A DNA stretch of 64,000 nt, from positions 332,575 through 396,574 of the forward strand of contig NZ_JOHY01000001.1 of assembly GCF_000721495.1 (NCBI RefSeq). The letters run 5' to 3'. The DNA is from Streptomyces sp. NRRL F-5123. Its GTDB lineage: Bacteria; Actinomycetota; Actinomycetes; Streptomycetales; Streptomycetaceae. This document shows, in pieces, positions 1-8,813 of this stretch. The position numbers and the translations under genes were made by a program. Within the stretch, counting starts at the first letter, position 1, and the number at the start of each line of letters is the position of its first letter. Below the pieces are notes generated by a model. The model saw only the letters and a list, made by a program, of their open reading frames with translations, did not search any database and was not told the DNA's origin.

Positions 1-15
1 GGGTGCGGCGGATGA
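1..15 (+). CDS. 3' end of an upstream gene (partial, Gly/Cys-rich tail)
   Basis: Frame 1 reads Gly-Cys-Gly-Gly and stops at TGA 13-15, which overlaps the ATG at 12 of the MNIO gene in an ATGA junction. Such coupling implies a gene ending here. In streptomycetes DUF692 genes often follow a membrane protein (TIGR04222 type) whose tail is a Gly/Cys repeat, and a GCGG ending fits that. Only four codons are visible, so the family is inference from context. Confidence 0.4.
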
Positions 16-839
16 CGTCCACGGCCGCGCCCGAGCTGGGCTACGGCATCGGCTGGCGCCGCCCCATCGACCTGACCGTCGAGCGCCTGCCCGGCGTCGA
101 CTTCGTCGAGGCCATTGCGGAGGGCCTCGACCCGCAACGGCTCCTCCCGTCCCTGGCGGTGCTGCGGGAGCGCGGCGTCCCGGTGGTGCCGCACGGCGTC
201 TCGCTGTCGCTGGGCGGTGCGCAGCGGCCCGACCCGGCGCGGCTCGCGCACCTGGCCGCCTGCGCGCAGGCGCTGGACGCGCCGCTGGTCAGTGAGCACA
301 TCGCCTTCACCCGGGCCGGGCAGTGGGAGGCCGGGCACCTGATCCCCGTGCCCCGGACGTGGGACACCGTCGCCGTCGTCGCGGAGAACGTCAGGATCGC
401 CCAGGACCACCTGCCCGTACCGCTGGCGCTGGAGAACATCGCACCGCTGCTCGCCTGGCCCGGCGAGGAGCTGACGGAGGGGCAGTTCCTCGCCGAGATC
501 GCCGGCCGCACGGGCGCGCTGCTGCTCGTGGACGTCGCCAACCTGCACACCGCGCGGGTCAACCTCGGCATCGACCCGCACCAGGTCCTGCGGGAGCTGC
601 CGCTGGAGCGCGTCGGGTACGTCCACGTCGCCGGAGGCGTCGAGCGCGACGGGGTGTGGCACGACACCCACACCCACCCCGTGCCCGCGCCCGTGCTCGA
701 CCTGCTCGCCGACCTCGCGGGCCGGGCCCGGCTGCCCGGCGTTCTCCTCGAACGCGACGGCGCCTATCCGACGGACGCGGAACTCGCGGGCGAACTCGCC
801 GCGATCCGCGCCGCCGTCGCGCGCGGGTGCCGCGTATGA
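12..839 (+). CDS. DUF692 / MNIO-family multinuclear iron-dependent oxidase
   Basis: This 275-residue protein is a DUF692 TIM barrel of the MNIO family, whose studied members use two or three irons to modify cysteines or peptide backbones in ribosomal peptides. Likely metal ligands are visible: His61 (VPHGVSL), His96 (SEHIAF), Glu141 (ALENIAP), Asp174/Asn177/His179 (DVANLH), His205 (YVHVAGG), Asp218/His220 (HDTHTH) and Glu247 (LLERDG). I chose ATG 12 because it overlaps the stop of the upstream gene; GTG 3 is possible. The 3' end overlaps the next gene by ATGA at 836-839, so the genes are probably co-translated. The substrate is unknown; the upstream Gly/Cys-tailed protein is the obvious candidate. 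Confidence 0.85.
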   Translation: MTSTAAPELGYGIGWRRPIDLTVERLPGVDFVEAIAEGLDPQRLLPSLAVLRERGVPVVPHGVSLSLGGAQRPDPARLAHLAACAQALDAPLVSEHIAFTRAGQWEAGHLIPVPRTWDTVAVVAENVRIAQDHLPVPLALENIAPLLAWPGEELTEGQFLAEIAGRTGALLLVDVANLHTARVNLGIDPHQVLRELPLERVGYVHVAGGVERDGVWHDTHTHPVPAPVLDLLADLAGRARLPGVLLERDGAYPTDAELAGELAAIRAAVARGCRV

Positions 840-1054
840 CCACGGCCGAGCGGGCGGCCCTGGGCGCGGCCCAGGAGGCGCTGCTCGCCTCGCTCGTGGG
901 CGGCGCCGACGCCCCGCCGGGCTTCGATCCGGAACGCCTGCGCGTCCAGGCCGCCGTCCTGCGCGCCAAGCGCCGGCATGCCGCCGAGGAGTCCCCGCCC
1001 GCCCCGCGCCCTCGCCTCTTCCGCCGCCGCCCGTCCGGCGGGGGGCCGCGGTAG
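836..1054 (+). CDS. Small partner protein of the DUF692 enzyme
   Basis: This 72-residue protein starts inside the stop codon of the MNIO gene (ATGA), which argues for a stoichiometric partner. It has an Ala/Leu-rich helix, then [18 protein letters not shown] around residues 29-46, then a Pro/Arg-rich tail. The FDxxRL..L..KR pattern recurs, as I recall, in short proteins next to DUF692 genes in Streptomyces. It has no cysteine, so it is more likely a recognition or accessory protein than the modified substrate. No enzyme motif is visible. Confidence 0.65.
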   Translation: MTTAERAALGAAQEALLASLVGGADAPPGFDPERLRVQAAVLRAKRRHAAEESPPAPRPRLFRRRPSGGGPR

Positions 1055-1149
1055 GCCGTGCCCGGCAGATCCCGTCCGCCCGGCGGCGTCCGGCAAGCGC
1101 GCTCAACCTGCCCTCGGCGGGAGGCGCCCACCCTCCACCGTGAACCGTG

Positions 1150-1174
1150 CGGCCCGGGAGGGGCCCCCGGGCCG
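1150..1174 (+). terminator. Hairpin downstream of the MNIO operon
   Basis: Perfect 9-bp arms CGGCCCGGG (1150-1158) and CCCGGGCCG (1166-1174) enclose a 7-nt loop. The arm sequence is repeated directly afterwards. There is no T tract, as is usual for streptomycete terminators. It lies 95 bases past the last stop of the MNIO operon. Confidence 0.5.
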
Positions 1175-1237
1175 TGCGGCCCGGGGGCCCCACCCGCCGC
1201 CTCGCGGCCCGGAGGTGCCCCCACCCTCCGCCTTGCA

Positions 1238-1261
1238 CCCGGGGCACCTCCCGGGCGAAGC
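1238..1261 (+). repeat. Dispersed intergenic repeat, partial copy A
   Basis: The 23 bases from 1239 (CCGGGGCACC, then TCCCGGGCGAAGC) recur on the other strand at 7521-7543 with one mismatch, next to repeat copy C. Past about 1262 the similarity fades. The rest of 1055-1375 holds GC-rich inverted repeats and a 15-bp direct repeat (1291-1305 and 1350-1364), but no gene that I can support. Confidence 0.5.
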
Positions 1262-1375
1262 GCCGGCGGAGCACCGGACACAGCCGACCCCGCCCTCCGG
1301 GCGGACGGCGCTCTTTGCCGGACCGGCCAGGGAATCCGCGTGCGCCCGGCGCCCTCCGGGCGGAACACTGGGCGG

Positions 1376-2218
1376 ATGACCTCCGCGACCTCCCTCACCC
1401 CGCAGGAGCGGGCGCTCGGCCACGTCGCCGGGCTCGCGTCCGGGCCGCCGCTGGACCCGGCGCTGCGGGTGACCCTCAACTTCCATCCGGACCGCCCGGT
1501 GGGAGGCAGGCCGATCCTGGACGCGATGGCCGAGGACGGCGTCTACCGCTCGCAGTTCGTGACGGGCACGAGCAACGGCGGGCTGACCGCCCGCCCCGGC
1601 GGTGACCGGTGGCGCTGGGAGAGCCGGATCTTCGCCGGGGCGTACGACGACGCGCCCGCCCACGAGCGGCCCGTGTACGGGGCGCTCAACTTCCGCCGCA
1701 AGCCGGCCGGCGGCGCCCCGCGGTTCGGGTCCGCCCACTTCCGGCTGACCGCCGAGCCGCTGGCTCGGACCACGTTCTGCTACCCCGACAGCTTCCACGA
1801 GCCCGCCGACTTCGGCGTGGCGGCGCGTATGCCCCTGGTCGAACTGGCCCTCGCCGACCGCCGGGACGACCTCGACGACTACGTCGAGGCGCAGGTCCAC
1901 GGCCCCGTCCGCCCCGACCGCCACGTCGAGGCGCTGGTCCTCGACCCCTGCTACCGCGGTACGCCGGTCGAGGCCGCGGCGCTGCGCCTGGGCTGCGCCG
2001 TGGAATGGCACGCCGGATTCCGGCTCGCCGCCGCCGACCTGCGCGGCCGCGCCGCCTACCGGGGCCAGGAATACGTCGACCTGGCCGCCCGGATCGCCGT
2101 CGACGGCGTTCTCGACCCGCGCGTCGTCGGTGTCGCCGCCCGCTCCGGCGACCACGACCCGCAGGCGGTCAAGAAGGTGTGGCACTACCTCGCCCGCTTC
2201 GGCGCCCCGGCCCGGTGA
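1376..2218 (+). CDS. DUF3626 domain-containing protein
   Basis: This 280-residue cytoplasmic protein matches DUF3626 end to end. Hallmarks are VTLNFHPDRP near the N-terminus, YRSQFVTGTSNGGLTA, WESRIFAGAYDDAP, FGSAHFRL, TTFCYPDS, YVEAQVHGPV, LVLDPCYRGT and the terminal KKVWHYLARFG. Conserved His, Asp, Cys and Tyr suggest an enzyme, but no activity is established for the family. ATG 1376 begins the conserved region; the frame is open further upstream but lacks family similarity. It is a single gene, convergent with the monooxygenase gene. Confidence 0.85.
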   Translation: MTSATSLTPQERALGHVAGLASGPPLDPALRVTLNFHPDRPVGGRPILDAMAEDGVYRSQFVTGTSNGGLTARPGGDRWRWESRIFAGAYDDAPAHERPVYGALNFRRKPAGGAPRFGSAHFRLTAEPLARTTFCYPDSFHEPADFGVAARMPLVELALADRRDDLDDYVEAQVHGPVRPDRHVEALVLDPCYRGTPVEAAALRLGCAVEWHAGFRLAAADLRGRAAYRGQEYVDLAARIAVDGVLDPRVVGVAARSGDHDPQAVKKVWHYLARFGAPAR

Positions 2219-2245
2219 CGCGCCCCCAGGGGCGTACGGGGGGTA

Positions 2246-2312
2246 TCCCGGGCGAAGCCCACGGGGGAGAACCGCACGACCGGCCACCGCGACAGGACAC
2301 CCGGCGGGCCAC
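2246..2312 (+). repeat. Dispersed intergenic repeat, copy B
   Basis: About 67 bases, beginning TCCCGGGCGAAGCCC, align with the reverse complement of 7468-7533. I count six mismatches and one indel over the first 42 bases, with looser similarity beyond. It lies between the convergent DUF3626 and monooxygenase genes, so it may serve as transcript-end structure. Confidence 0.55.
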
Positions 2313-2337
2313 CACAAGGGGCAGCCCCTTCGCGGTC

Positions 2338-3975
2338 CTACGGGCCGCCCCGCAGCGTCCGGTGGAGGTGGGTGGTGAGGGCGGACGGGGTGGGGGAGGG
2401 GAAGCGGGCCGAGAGGTGGCCGTCGGGGCGGACCACGAACGCCTCGGGCGCCGCCGCCCGGTAGGCCCGGCGGAAGGCCTTGTCCCGGTCGTGGACGCGC
2501 GGCACCCCGAGCCCGTCGCCGGGCGCGCCCGGCGCGAGGACCGCGAAGACGTTCAGCCGCCCGCGCGCGGCGCTCCGCGCGGCCGTCGCGCAGGCCCGCA
2601 GCTCCTGCGTGGGGGAGTCCTCGTCGGCGTACAGCAGCAGCGTGTGGTGCGGGCTGCGCAGCAGGTCGAAGAGCCGCACCGGGTAGGCCGCGATGTCGCC
2701 CGTCAGCCCGTGGCAGTCGGGCGCCCGGTCGCCGGGCCGGGGACCGGGCCGGCCGCCGGGCCCGGATTCGGGTTCCGGCTCGACGAGGGGGCTGCCGGCG
2801 TAGGAGACGAGGAGCTGCGCCTCGCGCAGCACGTCCGCCTCCGCGCCGCCCTGCCGCGCGTGCAGCACCGTCCGCCCCACCACTTCCGCCCCGACCGGCC
2901 GCCGCTCCGCGTCGTAGCTGCCGAGCAGCCCGTCCGCGGCCGCGCCCCGCACGGCGAGGGCGAGCTTCCAGGCGAGGTTGTACGCGTCCTGGATGCCGGT
3001 GTTCATGCCCTGCGCGCCGGTCGGCGGGTGGATGTGCGCGGCGTCCCCGGCGAGCAGGACGCGCCCGGCGCCGTAGCGTTCGGCGAGCCGGTGGCTGATG
3101 CGGAAGACGGACGACCAGCGCAGCCGCCGCGCGGTGACCTCCTGCGGCGAGAGCCGGTCGAGCACGGCCTGGATGTGCCGCAGCTCCGGCGCCCGCCCGG
3201 CCTCCAGGCCGTGCGCGACCTCCGCCCCCGCCCCCGCTCCCGCTCCCGCTCCCGTTTCCGCGCCCGCCGCCAGCTCGGCGGGCACCCGCATCGACATCCG
3301 GTAGCGGCCCCGGCCGGGCAGGGGCACGCACACCAGCAGGTCGTCGACCTCGCCCGCGGCGCCGTGGTGCAGCGAGCGGACCGCGTAGCCCGGCGGCAGG
3401 TCCCAGTCGACCTCGACGTCGCCGAGCATGTACTCCTCGGGGAAGGCGTCCCCCTCGAAGGCGATCCCCAGCTCCTGCCGGGTGCGGCTGTGCGCGCCGT
3501 CGCAGCCGACGAGGTAGCGGGCCCGTACGGTCTCGGCGCCGCCGGGCGCGCCGAGCCGGGCGTTCACCCCGTCGCCGTCCTGTTCGAGGCCGAGCAGCTC
3601 GGTGCCGCGCTCGACGTGGCCGCCGTACGCCTCCAGATGCCGGGTCAGCAGCCGCTCGGTGGCGTCCTGCGGCAGCGCCGCGAAGCCGTACGGGACGTCC
3701 GGCGGCAACTGCAGCTCGACCCGCGGGCCCGGGCGTCCGTCGACGAAGACCAGCTGGCCGTACAGCGGCACGGCGGCCTCCAGGGCGTCGCGTACCAGGC
3801 CCATCGCGTCCCACACCTCGAAGGTGCGCGGCAGCACCCCGACGGCCCTGGCGTACGGCTGCGGTTCGGTGCGCCGGTCGACGACGCGGCAGTCGACACC
3901 CCGGCGGCGCAGCTCCAGCGCCGCCGTCAGCCCGACCGGCCCCGCGCCCACCACCAGCACCTCGGTCTCGCCCAT
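2338..3975 (-). CDS. FAD-dependent aromatic monooxygenase (PHBH/RdmE type)
   Basis: This 545-residue flavoprotein has the class A hydroxylase layout: N-terminal FAD-binding VVGAGPVGLTAAL (about residues 6-18), a central substrate domain, GDAAHIHPPTGAQGMN for the flavin ribityl, and a C-terminal thioredoxin-like domain ending THLHRTL. These enzymes hydroxylate phenols or polyketide aromatics with NAD(P)H and oxygen. I chose ATG 3975 because the FAD motif starts five codons later; the open frame extends 22 codons upstream without family similarity. Residues about 250-270 form an Ala/Gly-Glu low-complexity loop. It is a lone gene and the substrate is not evident; a role in tailoring the nearby alkylresorcinols is possible but unproven. 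Confidence 0.85.
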   Translation of the reverse strand: MGETEVLVVGAGPVGLTAALELRRRGVDCRVVDRRTEPQPYARAVGVLPRTFEVWDAMGLVRDALEAAVPLYGQLVFVDGRPGPRVELQLPPDVPYGFAALPQDATERLLTRHLEAYGGHVERGTELLGLEQDGDGVNARLGAPGGAETVRARYLVGCDGAHSRTRQELGIAFEGDAFPEEYMLGDVEVDWDLPPGYAVRSLHHGAAGEVDDLLVCVPLPGRGRYRMSMRVPAELAAGAETGAGAGAGAGAEVAHGLEAGRAPELRHIQAVLDRLSPQEVTARRLRWSSVFRISHRLAERYGAGRVLLAGDAAHIHPPTGAQGMNTGIQDAYNLAWKLALAVRGAAADGLLGSYDAERRPVGAEVVGRTVLHARQGGAEADVLREAQLLVSYAGSPLVEPEPESGPGGRPGPRPGDRAPDCHGLTGDIAAYPVRLFDLLRSPHHTLLLYADEDSPTQELRACATAARSAARGRLNVFAVLAPGAPGDGLGVPRVHDRDKAFRRAYRAAAPEAFVVRPDGHLSARFPSPTPSALTTHLHRTLRGGP

Positions 3976-4204
3976 GCTCGCTCCCCGGCGTCGGGAGGTT
4001 CCGGGAGGGCGGCGCGCGCCGTCGCCACCCCCGGCTGTCACCCGTCCAGCCTGCGCCCGCCCCGCCGCCCCCGCATCTTCACCCGTCCGGGGGGAACCGG
4101 CGCGCTGTCCTCGTCATCAGATATAAATGGGCCCTCACGCGCTCGGCACCGTCGGTACGCGCGTACTTTCCATGGGTGGGGACCGGATTCTCGGGGGGTT
4201 TGCC

Positions 4205-5866
4205 ATGAGCTGGGGCCAGCAGGGCGACAACAGTGACGGCTACGGCGGCGCCGGCAGCGGCCGGCCGGGCGGCGGGGGTGCGTTCGGCCCGCCTCCGCCT
4301 CCGCCGTTCGGTCCTCCGCCCTTCGGTCCGCCGCCGATGCCCTCCGCCCCGCCCGTCCCGCCCGCGCCCGCCGACCCGCTGCGCGCCGTGGCCGTGGGCC
4401 TGCTCAACCTCAGCGGCCTCGGCCTCGGCTACCTGCTGACCCGCCGCTGGCTCGCGCTCGCCGTGGCGCTGGTCGGCAGCGGCATCTTCCTGTTCACCGC
4501 GCTGCCCGCCGACCCCGACGGCGTGTCCGGCGGCATGCTCGTGACGTATCTGGTCTTCCTCGCGCTGACCGCCGTGCACGGCGCCCTGCGCGGACTGCGC
4601 ACCCGGCTGTCCTTCCCCCCGCAGGCGCCGCTCGCGCTGCTGATGGGCCTGGTGCTGCTCGCGGTGCCGGCCGGCGCGGTCGTCTACTACAAGGGCGCCA
4701 AGGACGACGCGGTCCAGCAGCAGCTGCTGGACCGGCTCGACAAGGCCGACAAGCTCGTGGTGGCCGCCAAGGGCAAGCCGTTCACGTCCGCCAAGGGCGA
4801 CTTCGACTCGGCCCTCGGCACGTACAACGACTTGTACACCAAGCACGCGGGCTCCAAGGCCGGCAAGAAGGTGCCGGACCGGATGAAGACCTTCTACACC
4901 ACCGTCGGCGGGGCCTACGACCAGAAGAAGTACTGCGACGCGGTCGACCCGCTCACCTACCTGCGGACGACGGTCCCGCAGCACATCGACGGCACTGCCG
5001 TCGCCTCCCTCGCCACCTGGCCGGACGACAGGCTCGCGACCTCGCTCTACGAATGCGGCTGGACCGAGCTGACGTCCTCCACCGACGGCGCCGCGAGCGA
5101 GAGCGGCAAGCTCGGCACCCTTCTCACCACCTTCCCCCAGTCCCCGCAGGCGGCGAAGGTCGAGCCGGCGCTCCGCGCGGAGATCGACAGCGCCGGCAAG
5201 CTCGCCACCGGCAGCGACCCGTGCTCGGCCCTCGACAAGCTGGACACCCTCGGCTCCGACGCCGCCGAGCTGCCCGGCGGCAAGGCCGGGATCGCCGGCA
5301 CGCTCGACGCCGACGTCCGCAAGGCGAACGCCTACACCGAGACGGGCATGTACAACTGCGGCGTGTCGCAGTACAAGGACGGCAGCTTCGACGATGCGCT
5401 GGACACGCTGAACGACTTCAAGTCCAAGTACCCGAAGGACAAGAACCACGCCTCCGCGCAGAAGATCGCCATAGCCGCGGAGATAGCCACCAAGATCCCC
5501 GCAGCGGGCAAGAAGATGCCCGGCAACGGCAGCGGCGGCTCCATCAGCGTGACCTTCACCAACGACAGCCCCGACGCGATCGAGATCCTCTACACGGGCA
5601 AGACCACCGGCAGCTTCACCCTCAAGGGGTGCAGCGGGTGCAGCGCGTACATGAGCGACTCCCTCGCGCAGAGCCTGGCCTGCAAGGACAGCAAGGCGCA
5701 CTACGCCAAGCACACCCTGCACATACCCCCCGGCACCTCGTACATCATGCAGAAGCCGCTGGACGAGAGCGACGACGCGACACCGGTCGCCGACACCCGC
5801 AACTTCCAGAGCGGTTACATCTACACCCAGTGCGCGTACGTCCTGCAGTCGTACGGCAGCCTCTGA
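4205..5866 (+). CDS. Proline-rich membrane protein with extracytoplasmic TPR-like domain
   Basis: This 553-residue protein has a Gly/Pro-rich cytoplasmic N-terminus with FGPPP repeats (about residues 30-48) and four hydrophobic segments (about 68-85, 90-108, 113-135, 142-160). A roughly 390-residue Lys/Asp-rich extracytoplasmic region follows. That region carries paired cysteines and a TPR-like helix hairpin (YKDGSFDDALDTLNDFKSKY). ATG 4205 follows a GGGGGG ribosome-binding stretch; the open frame upstream is unrelated. I recognise no catalytic motif. An envelope or sensing role is conceivable but not shown. Confidence 0.7.
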   Translation: MSWGQQGDNSDGYGGAGSGRPGGGGAFGPPPPPPFGPPPFGPPPMPSAPPVPPAPADPLRAVAVGLLNLSGLGLGYLLTRRWLALAVALVGSGIFLFTALPADPDGVSGGMLVTYLVFLALTAVHGALRGLRTRLSFPPQAPLALLMGLVLLAVPAGAVVYYKGAKDDAVQQQLLDRLDKADKLVVAAKGKPFTSAKGDFDSALGTYNDLYTKHAGSKAGKKVPDRMKTFYTTVGGAYDQKKYCDAVDPLTYLRTTVPQHIDGTAVASLATWPDDRLATSLYECGWTELTSSTDGAASESGKLGTLLTTFPQSPQAAKVEPALRAEIDSAGKLATGSDPCSALDKLDTLGSDAAELPGGKAGIAGTLDADVRKANAYTETGMYNCGVSQYKDGSFDDALDTLNDFKSKYPKDKNHASAQKIAIAAEIATKIPAAGKKMPGNGSGGSISVTFTNDSPDAIEILYTGKTTGSFTLKGCSGCSAYMSDSLAQSLACKDSKAHYAKHTLHIPPGTSYIMQKPLDESDDATPVADTRNFQSGYIYTQCAYVLQSYGSL

Positions 5867-6025
5867 CGCCGGACCGGCCGCGCCCCCGGGATCCCGGCGG
5901 GTGCGGCCGTCGGCGTGAAACGGCCCCGCGCCGTCCCCCGTGCGGCCGCCCGTGACGCGCGGCGGGCGCCCGCGGGACGCAACCTGACCGGGAGGCTGCC
6001 GCACGACGAGGCGAGGGAACCCGCG

Positions 6026-6457
6026 ATGGCGAAACCGGTGCTGGAGTGGACCGCCCGTGTGCTCGCCGCCGCCGGCCTCGCGGTCGACGCGTACGTCCAC
6101 GCCGACCTCGCCCCGCAGTACGACGTGGTCAAGGCCACCGTCAGCCAGGGCGACCTCTTCCGTATCGAGGCTGCGCTCTCCGCGCTGGCCGCGCTGCTCG
6201 TCCTGGTCTGGCGCCGGCTGCCCGCCGACCTCTTCGGCTGGCTCGTCGCGGCCGGCGGCTTCGCGCTCATCGTCATCTACCGCTACGTGGACGTCGGCAA
6301 GTTCGGGCCGGTGCCGGACATGTACGAGCCGGTCTGGTACACGGAGAAGTGGGTCGCCGTGGTGGCGCAGCTGGTGACGGTGGCGGCGTGCTCGGTCCTG
6401 ATCCCCCTCGACCTGCTGGCGATCCGCGCGCGGCGGCACCGCAGGACGGTGCGCTGA
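6026..6457 (+). CDS. Small integral membrane protein, unknown function
   Basis: This 143-residue protein has about four membrane segments: residues 8-22, 45-62, 68-86 and 112-135. YRYVDVGKFGPVPDMYEPVWYTEKW lies on the loop before the last segment, and a basic tail ends the protein. ATG 6026 follows GAGGGAA; the open frame further upstream is Arg-rich and unlikely to be translated. It resembles small DUF-type membrane proteins of actinomycetes; no function can be assigned. Confidence 0.7.
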   Translation: MAKPVLEWTARVLAAAGLAVDAYVHADLAPQYDVVKATVSQGDLFRIEAALSALAALLVLVWRRLPADLFGWLVAAGGFALIVIYRYVDVGKFGPVPDMYEPVWYTEKWVAVVAQLVTVAACSVLIPLDLLAIRARRHRRTVR

Positions 6458-6479
6458 CGCTGACGCGGGCGCGTCAGCG
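6458..6479. terminator. Bidirectional terminator hairpin
   Basis: CGCTGACGC (6458-6466), loop GGGC and GCGTCAGCG (6471-6479) make a perfect 9-bp stem between convergent genes. It begins immediately after one stop codon and overlaps the UbiA stop on the other strand. Confidence 0.75.
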
Positions 6480-7334
6480 GCCGCGCGCGGCGAGCGAGGC
6501 GCCGTGCAGCACCAGCAGGGTGACGGCGGTGAGGGCGAGGACCAGCGTCGTCAGGAAGGGCAGACGGCTCCCGGCGGCCCCTTCCGCCGGCGCCGCCGGC
6601 GCGGCGGTGGTCGCCGCCGCCAGGGTGCCGGTCAGCGCGAGCGCCGCCCAGCCCGCGGGACCCGCCGGTCCAGGCGGCCCGAAGACCAGCACCGCCGACG
6701 CGCCCAGCAACGGCAGCGGGCCCAGCACCCGGCAGCGCCGCCGGCCCAGCCGCTGCGGCAGGCCGCGCACGCCCGCGGCCAGGTCCGCGTCGATGTCCGG
6801 CAGCACGTTCGTGACGTGCGCGCCCACGCCGAGCAGCGCGCCCGCCGCGAGCGCCCACGCGGGCGGCCAAGGGTTCCCCGGCAGACCCAGCGTCACGACC
6901 GCCGGGAGCAGCCCGAACGCCAGCGCGTACGGCAGCCACGAGGCCGCCGTGCGCTTCACCCCGAGGTTGTACGCCCACGCCGCCGCCACGCCCGCCAGAT
7001 GGGCGGCGCCGGCGAGCCGGCCCACCGCGAGGGAGAGCGGGACGCACGCGGCGAGCGCGCATCCCGCGGCCGCGGCGATCGCTCTCCGGCCTGCCCCGCC
7101 CGCGGCGAGCGGCTTGTCGCGGCGGGCGGCCGCGGTGTCCCGCGGGGCGTCCACGGCGTCGTTGCACCACCCGACGGAGAGCTGGCCGCTCAGCACGGCG
7201 GCGGCGAGCAGCACGCAATGGGCGGCGCTCGCACCGGAGGCCGCCGCGAGTGCGGCCACCAGCACGGTGACCACGCCGCACGCCTCCGGGTGACTCGCCC
7301 TCACCACACCGCTCACGCCCATCCCCTCCACCAT
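6474..7334 (-). CDS. UbiA-family prenyltransferase
   Basis: This 286-residue polytopic protein has the two Asp-rich motifs of UbiA aromatic prenyltransferases: NDAVDAPRD (about residues 56-64) with the following RRDKPL, and DIDAD (about 178-182). Seven to nine hydrophobic segments follow the usual pattern. The family moves a polyprenyl group from its diphosphate to an aromatic or sugar acceptor in the membrane. The gene is divergent from a type III polyketide/methyltransferase/hydroxylase operon, so a phenolic lipid or quinol acceptor is a reasonable inference. ATG 7334 has GGGGAG upstream; ATG 7322 is an alternative. Confidence 0.8.
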   Translation of the reverse strand: MVEGMGVSGVVRASHPEACGVVTVLVAALAAASGASAAHCVLLAAAVLSGQLSVGWCNDAVDAPRDTAAARRDKPLAAGGAGRRAIAAAAGCALAACVPLSLAVGRLAGAAHLAGVAAAWAYNLGVKRTAASWLPYALAFGLLPAVVTLGLPGNPWPPAWALAAGALLGVGAHVTNVLPDIDADLAAGVRGLPQRLGRRRCRVLGPLPLLGASAVLVFGPPGPAGPAGWAALALTGTLAAATTAAPAAPAEGAAGSRLPFLTTLVLALTAVTLLVLHGASLAARGR

Positions 7335-7467
7335 GCCCCGCCGCTCCCCGGCCCCGCCGGTCCCACGCCGCGCGCCCCTCGCGGGGCGGCCAGGGGAGTG
7401 CCTCCCGCGGTGGGGGCGGTCCGGCGGTGCCCGCTGCCGGGGGGCGGACACGGGGGTGCCGCTCGCC

Positions 7468-7533
7468 GTGGCCGGCCGGCCGTCCCGCCGTTGTGGCCGG
7501 CCGCGCGGTTTTCCCCCGGAGCCTCGCCCGGGA
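7468..7533 (-). repeat. Dispersed intergenic repeat, copy C
   Basis: The reverse complement of copy B, extended to 7543 by the segment shared with copy A. It occupies the 386-base divergent region between UbiA and the srsA-like gene. Elsewhere in 7335-7720 I see GGCCGGCCGG palindromes but no further gene. Confidence 0.55.
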
Positions 7534-7720
7534 GGTGCCCCGGACGCCGTGACAGATGCTCACCCCCCTTCCGCACGGGGCGCGCGCATGCCGCGCGGGG
7601 CGACGGACCAGGGGCCCGGAGGGGGATCCGCGCGGAGAAGCCCGTACCGCCTCCCGGGTGCGGGGCCGACACGCCACGCCCGCGGAGCATATGAGCCGAA
7701 ATCATACGTATGCTGGGCGA

Positions 7721-8803
7721 ATGACCCGAATCGGCGCCGTTCACGCGGTGCTTCCGCCGTACCGGTACGAGCAGTACGAGATCACGGAAGCGCTCGCGAG
7801 ACTGACGCCGAGCCCGGCAGGGCAGGAGCGGCGGGGCCCCTCCCGTGTCCCGGGACCCGACGTCCTCGCGCGTATGCACGCCGCGTCCGGCGTACGGACC
7901 CGGCACCTCGCGCTCCCCCTCGAGAGCTACGCGCGGCTCACGGGTTTCGGCGAGGCCAACGACCGCTTCATCGAGCAGGCCCAGGTGCTGGGCGGCGAGG
8001 CGGTGGGCGGCGCGCTGGAGGCGGCGGGCATCGCGCCGGACGAGGTGGATCTGGTGATCTCCACCTCGGTCACGGGCGTGGCCGCCCCGTCGGTCGAGGC
8101 ACGGCTCGCGGGACGGCTGGGGCTGCGGCCGGACGTGAAGCGGCTGCCGCTGTTCGGGCTGGGGTGCGCGGGCGGGGCCGCGGGCCTCGCGCGGCTGCAC
8201 GACTACCTGGACGCTCGCCCGCGCGCGGTGGCCGTCCTGCTGTCGGTGGAGCTGTGCTCGCTGACGCTGCAGCGCGACGACACCTCCGCGGCGAACGCGG
8301 TGGCGGGCTCGCTGTTCGGGGACGGCGCCGCCGCGGTCGTGGCGGTGGGGCGGGAGCGGGAGGCGGCCGGGCCGGAGGTGGTGGCGGCCCGCAGCCGCCT
8401 CTACCCGGACACCGAGGGCCTGCTCGGCTGGGACATCGGCGCCGGCGGCTTCCGTATCGTGCTGGGCGGCGAGCTGCCCCGGCTGGTGCGCCGTCATGTC
8501 GGGCCCGAGATCGAGGACTTCCTCGCCGGGCACGGGCTGAAGCCGCGGGACGTGACCGGCTGGGTGTGCCATCCGGGCGGCCCGCGGGTGCTGGAGGCGG
8601 TGCGCGAGGCGCTGGACCTGCCGGCCCGCGCGCTGGAGGCGTCCTGGCGCTCGCTCGCCGAGGTCGGCAACCTCTCGTCGGCGTCGGTGCTGCACATCCT
8701 GCACGACGTGCTCTCGGGCGAGCGCCCGCTGTCCGGCAGCCCGGGGCTGGTGATGGCGATGGGGCCGGGCTTCTGCTCCGAGACCGTCCTGCTGCGCTGG
8801 TAG
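7721..8803 (+). CDS. srsA: Type III polyketide synthase (alkylresorcinol synthase, SrsA-like)
   Basis: This 360-residue chalcone/stilbene synthase-fold enzyme has the full catalytic triad: Cys149 (FGLGCAGG), His284 (VCHPGGP) and Asn317 (GNLSSAS). The MGPGFCSE loop closes the active site. It lies directly ahead of an isoprenylcysteine-methyltransferase-like gene and a flavoprotein gene, the order of srsABC in Streptomyces griseus. There SrsA makes alkylresorcinols from long-chain fatty acyl starters and malonyl or methylmalonyl units. The start is uncertain: ATG 7721 begins the family match but has a weak ribosome site, and in-frame ATG 7691 follows GGAG at short spacing. The product assignment rests on synteny. 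Confidence 0.85.
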   Translation: MTRIGAVHAVLPPYRYEQYEITEALARLTPSPAGQERRGPSRVPGPDVLARMHAASGVRTRHLALPLESYARLTGFGEANDRFIEQAQVLGGEAVGGALEAAGIAPDEVDLVISTSVTGVAAPSVEARLAGRLGLRPDVKRLPLFGLGCAGGAAGLARLHDYLDARPRAVAVLLSVELCSLTLQRDDTSAANAVAGSLFGDGAAAVVAVGREREAAGPEVVAARSRLYPDTEGLLGWDIGAGGFRIVLGGELPRLVRRHVGPEIEDFLAGHGLKPRDVTGWVCHPGGPRVLEAVREALDLPARALEASWRSLAEVGNLSSASVLHILHDVLSGERPLSGSPGLVMAMGPGFCSETVLLRW

Positions 8804-8813
8804 GGGGCCGCCG

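Noticed and set aside
1103..3814. A 903-codon open frame on the minus strand spanning DUF3626 and the monooxygenase gene
   Set aside because: It is an Arg/Pro/Gly-rich shadow of real genes in another frame. High GC content keeps such frames open, and it has no family similarity.
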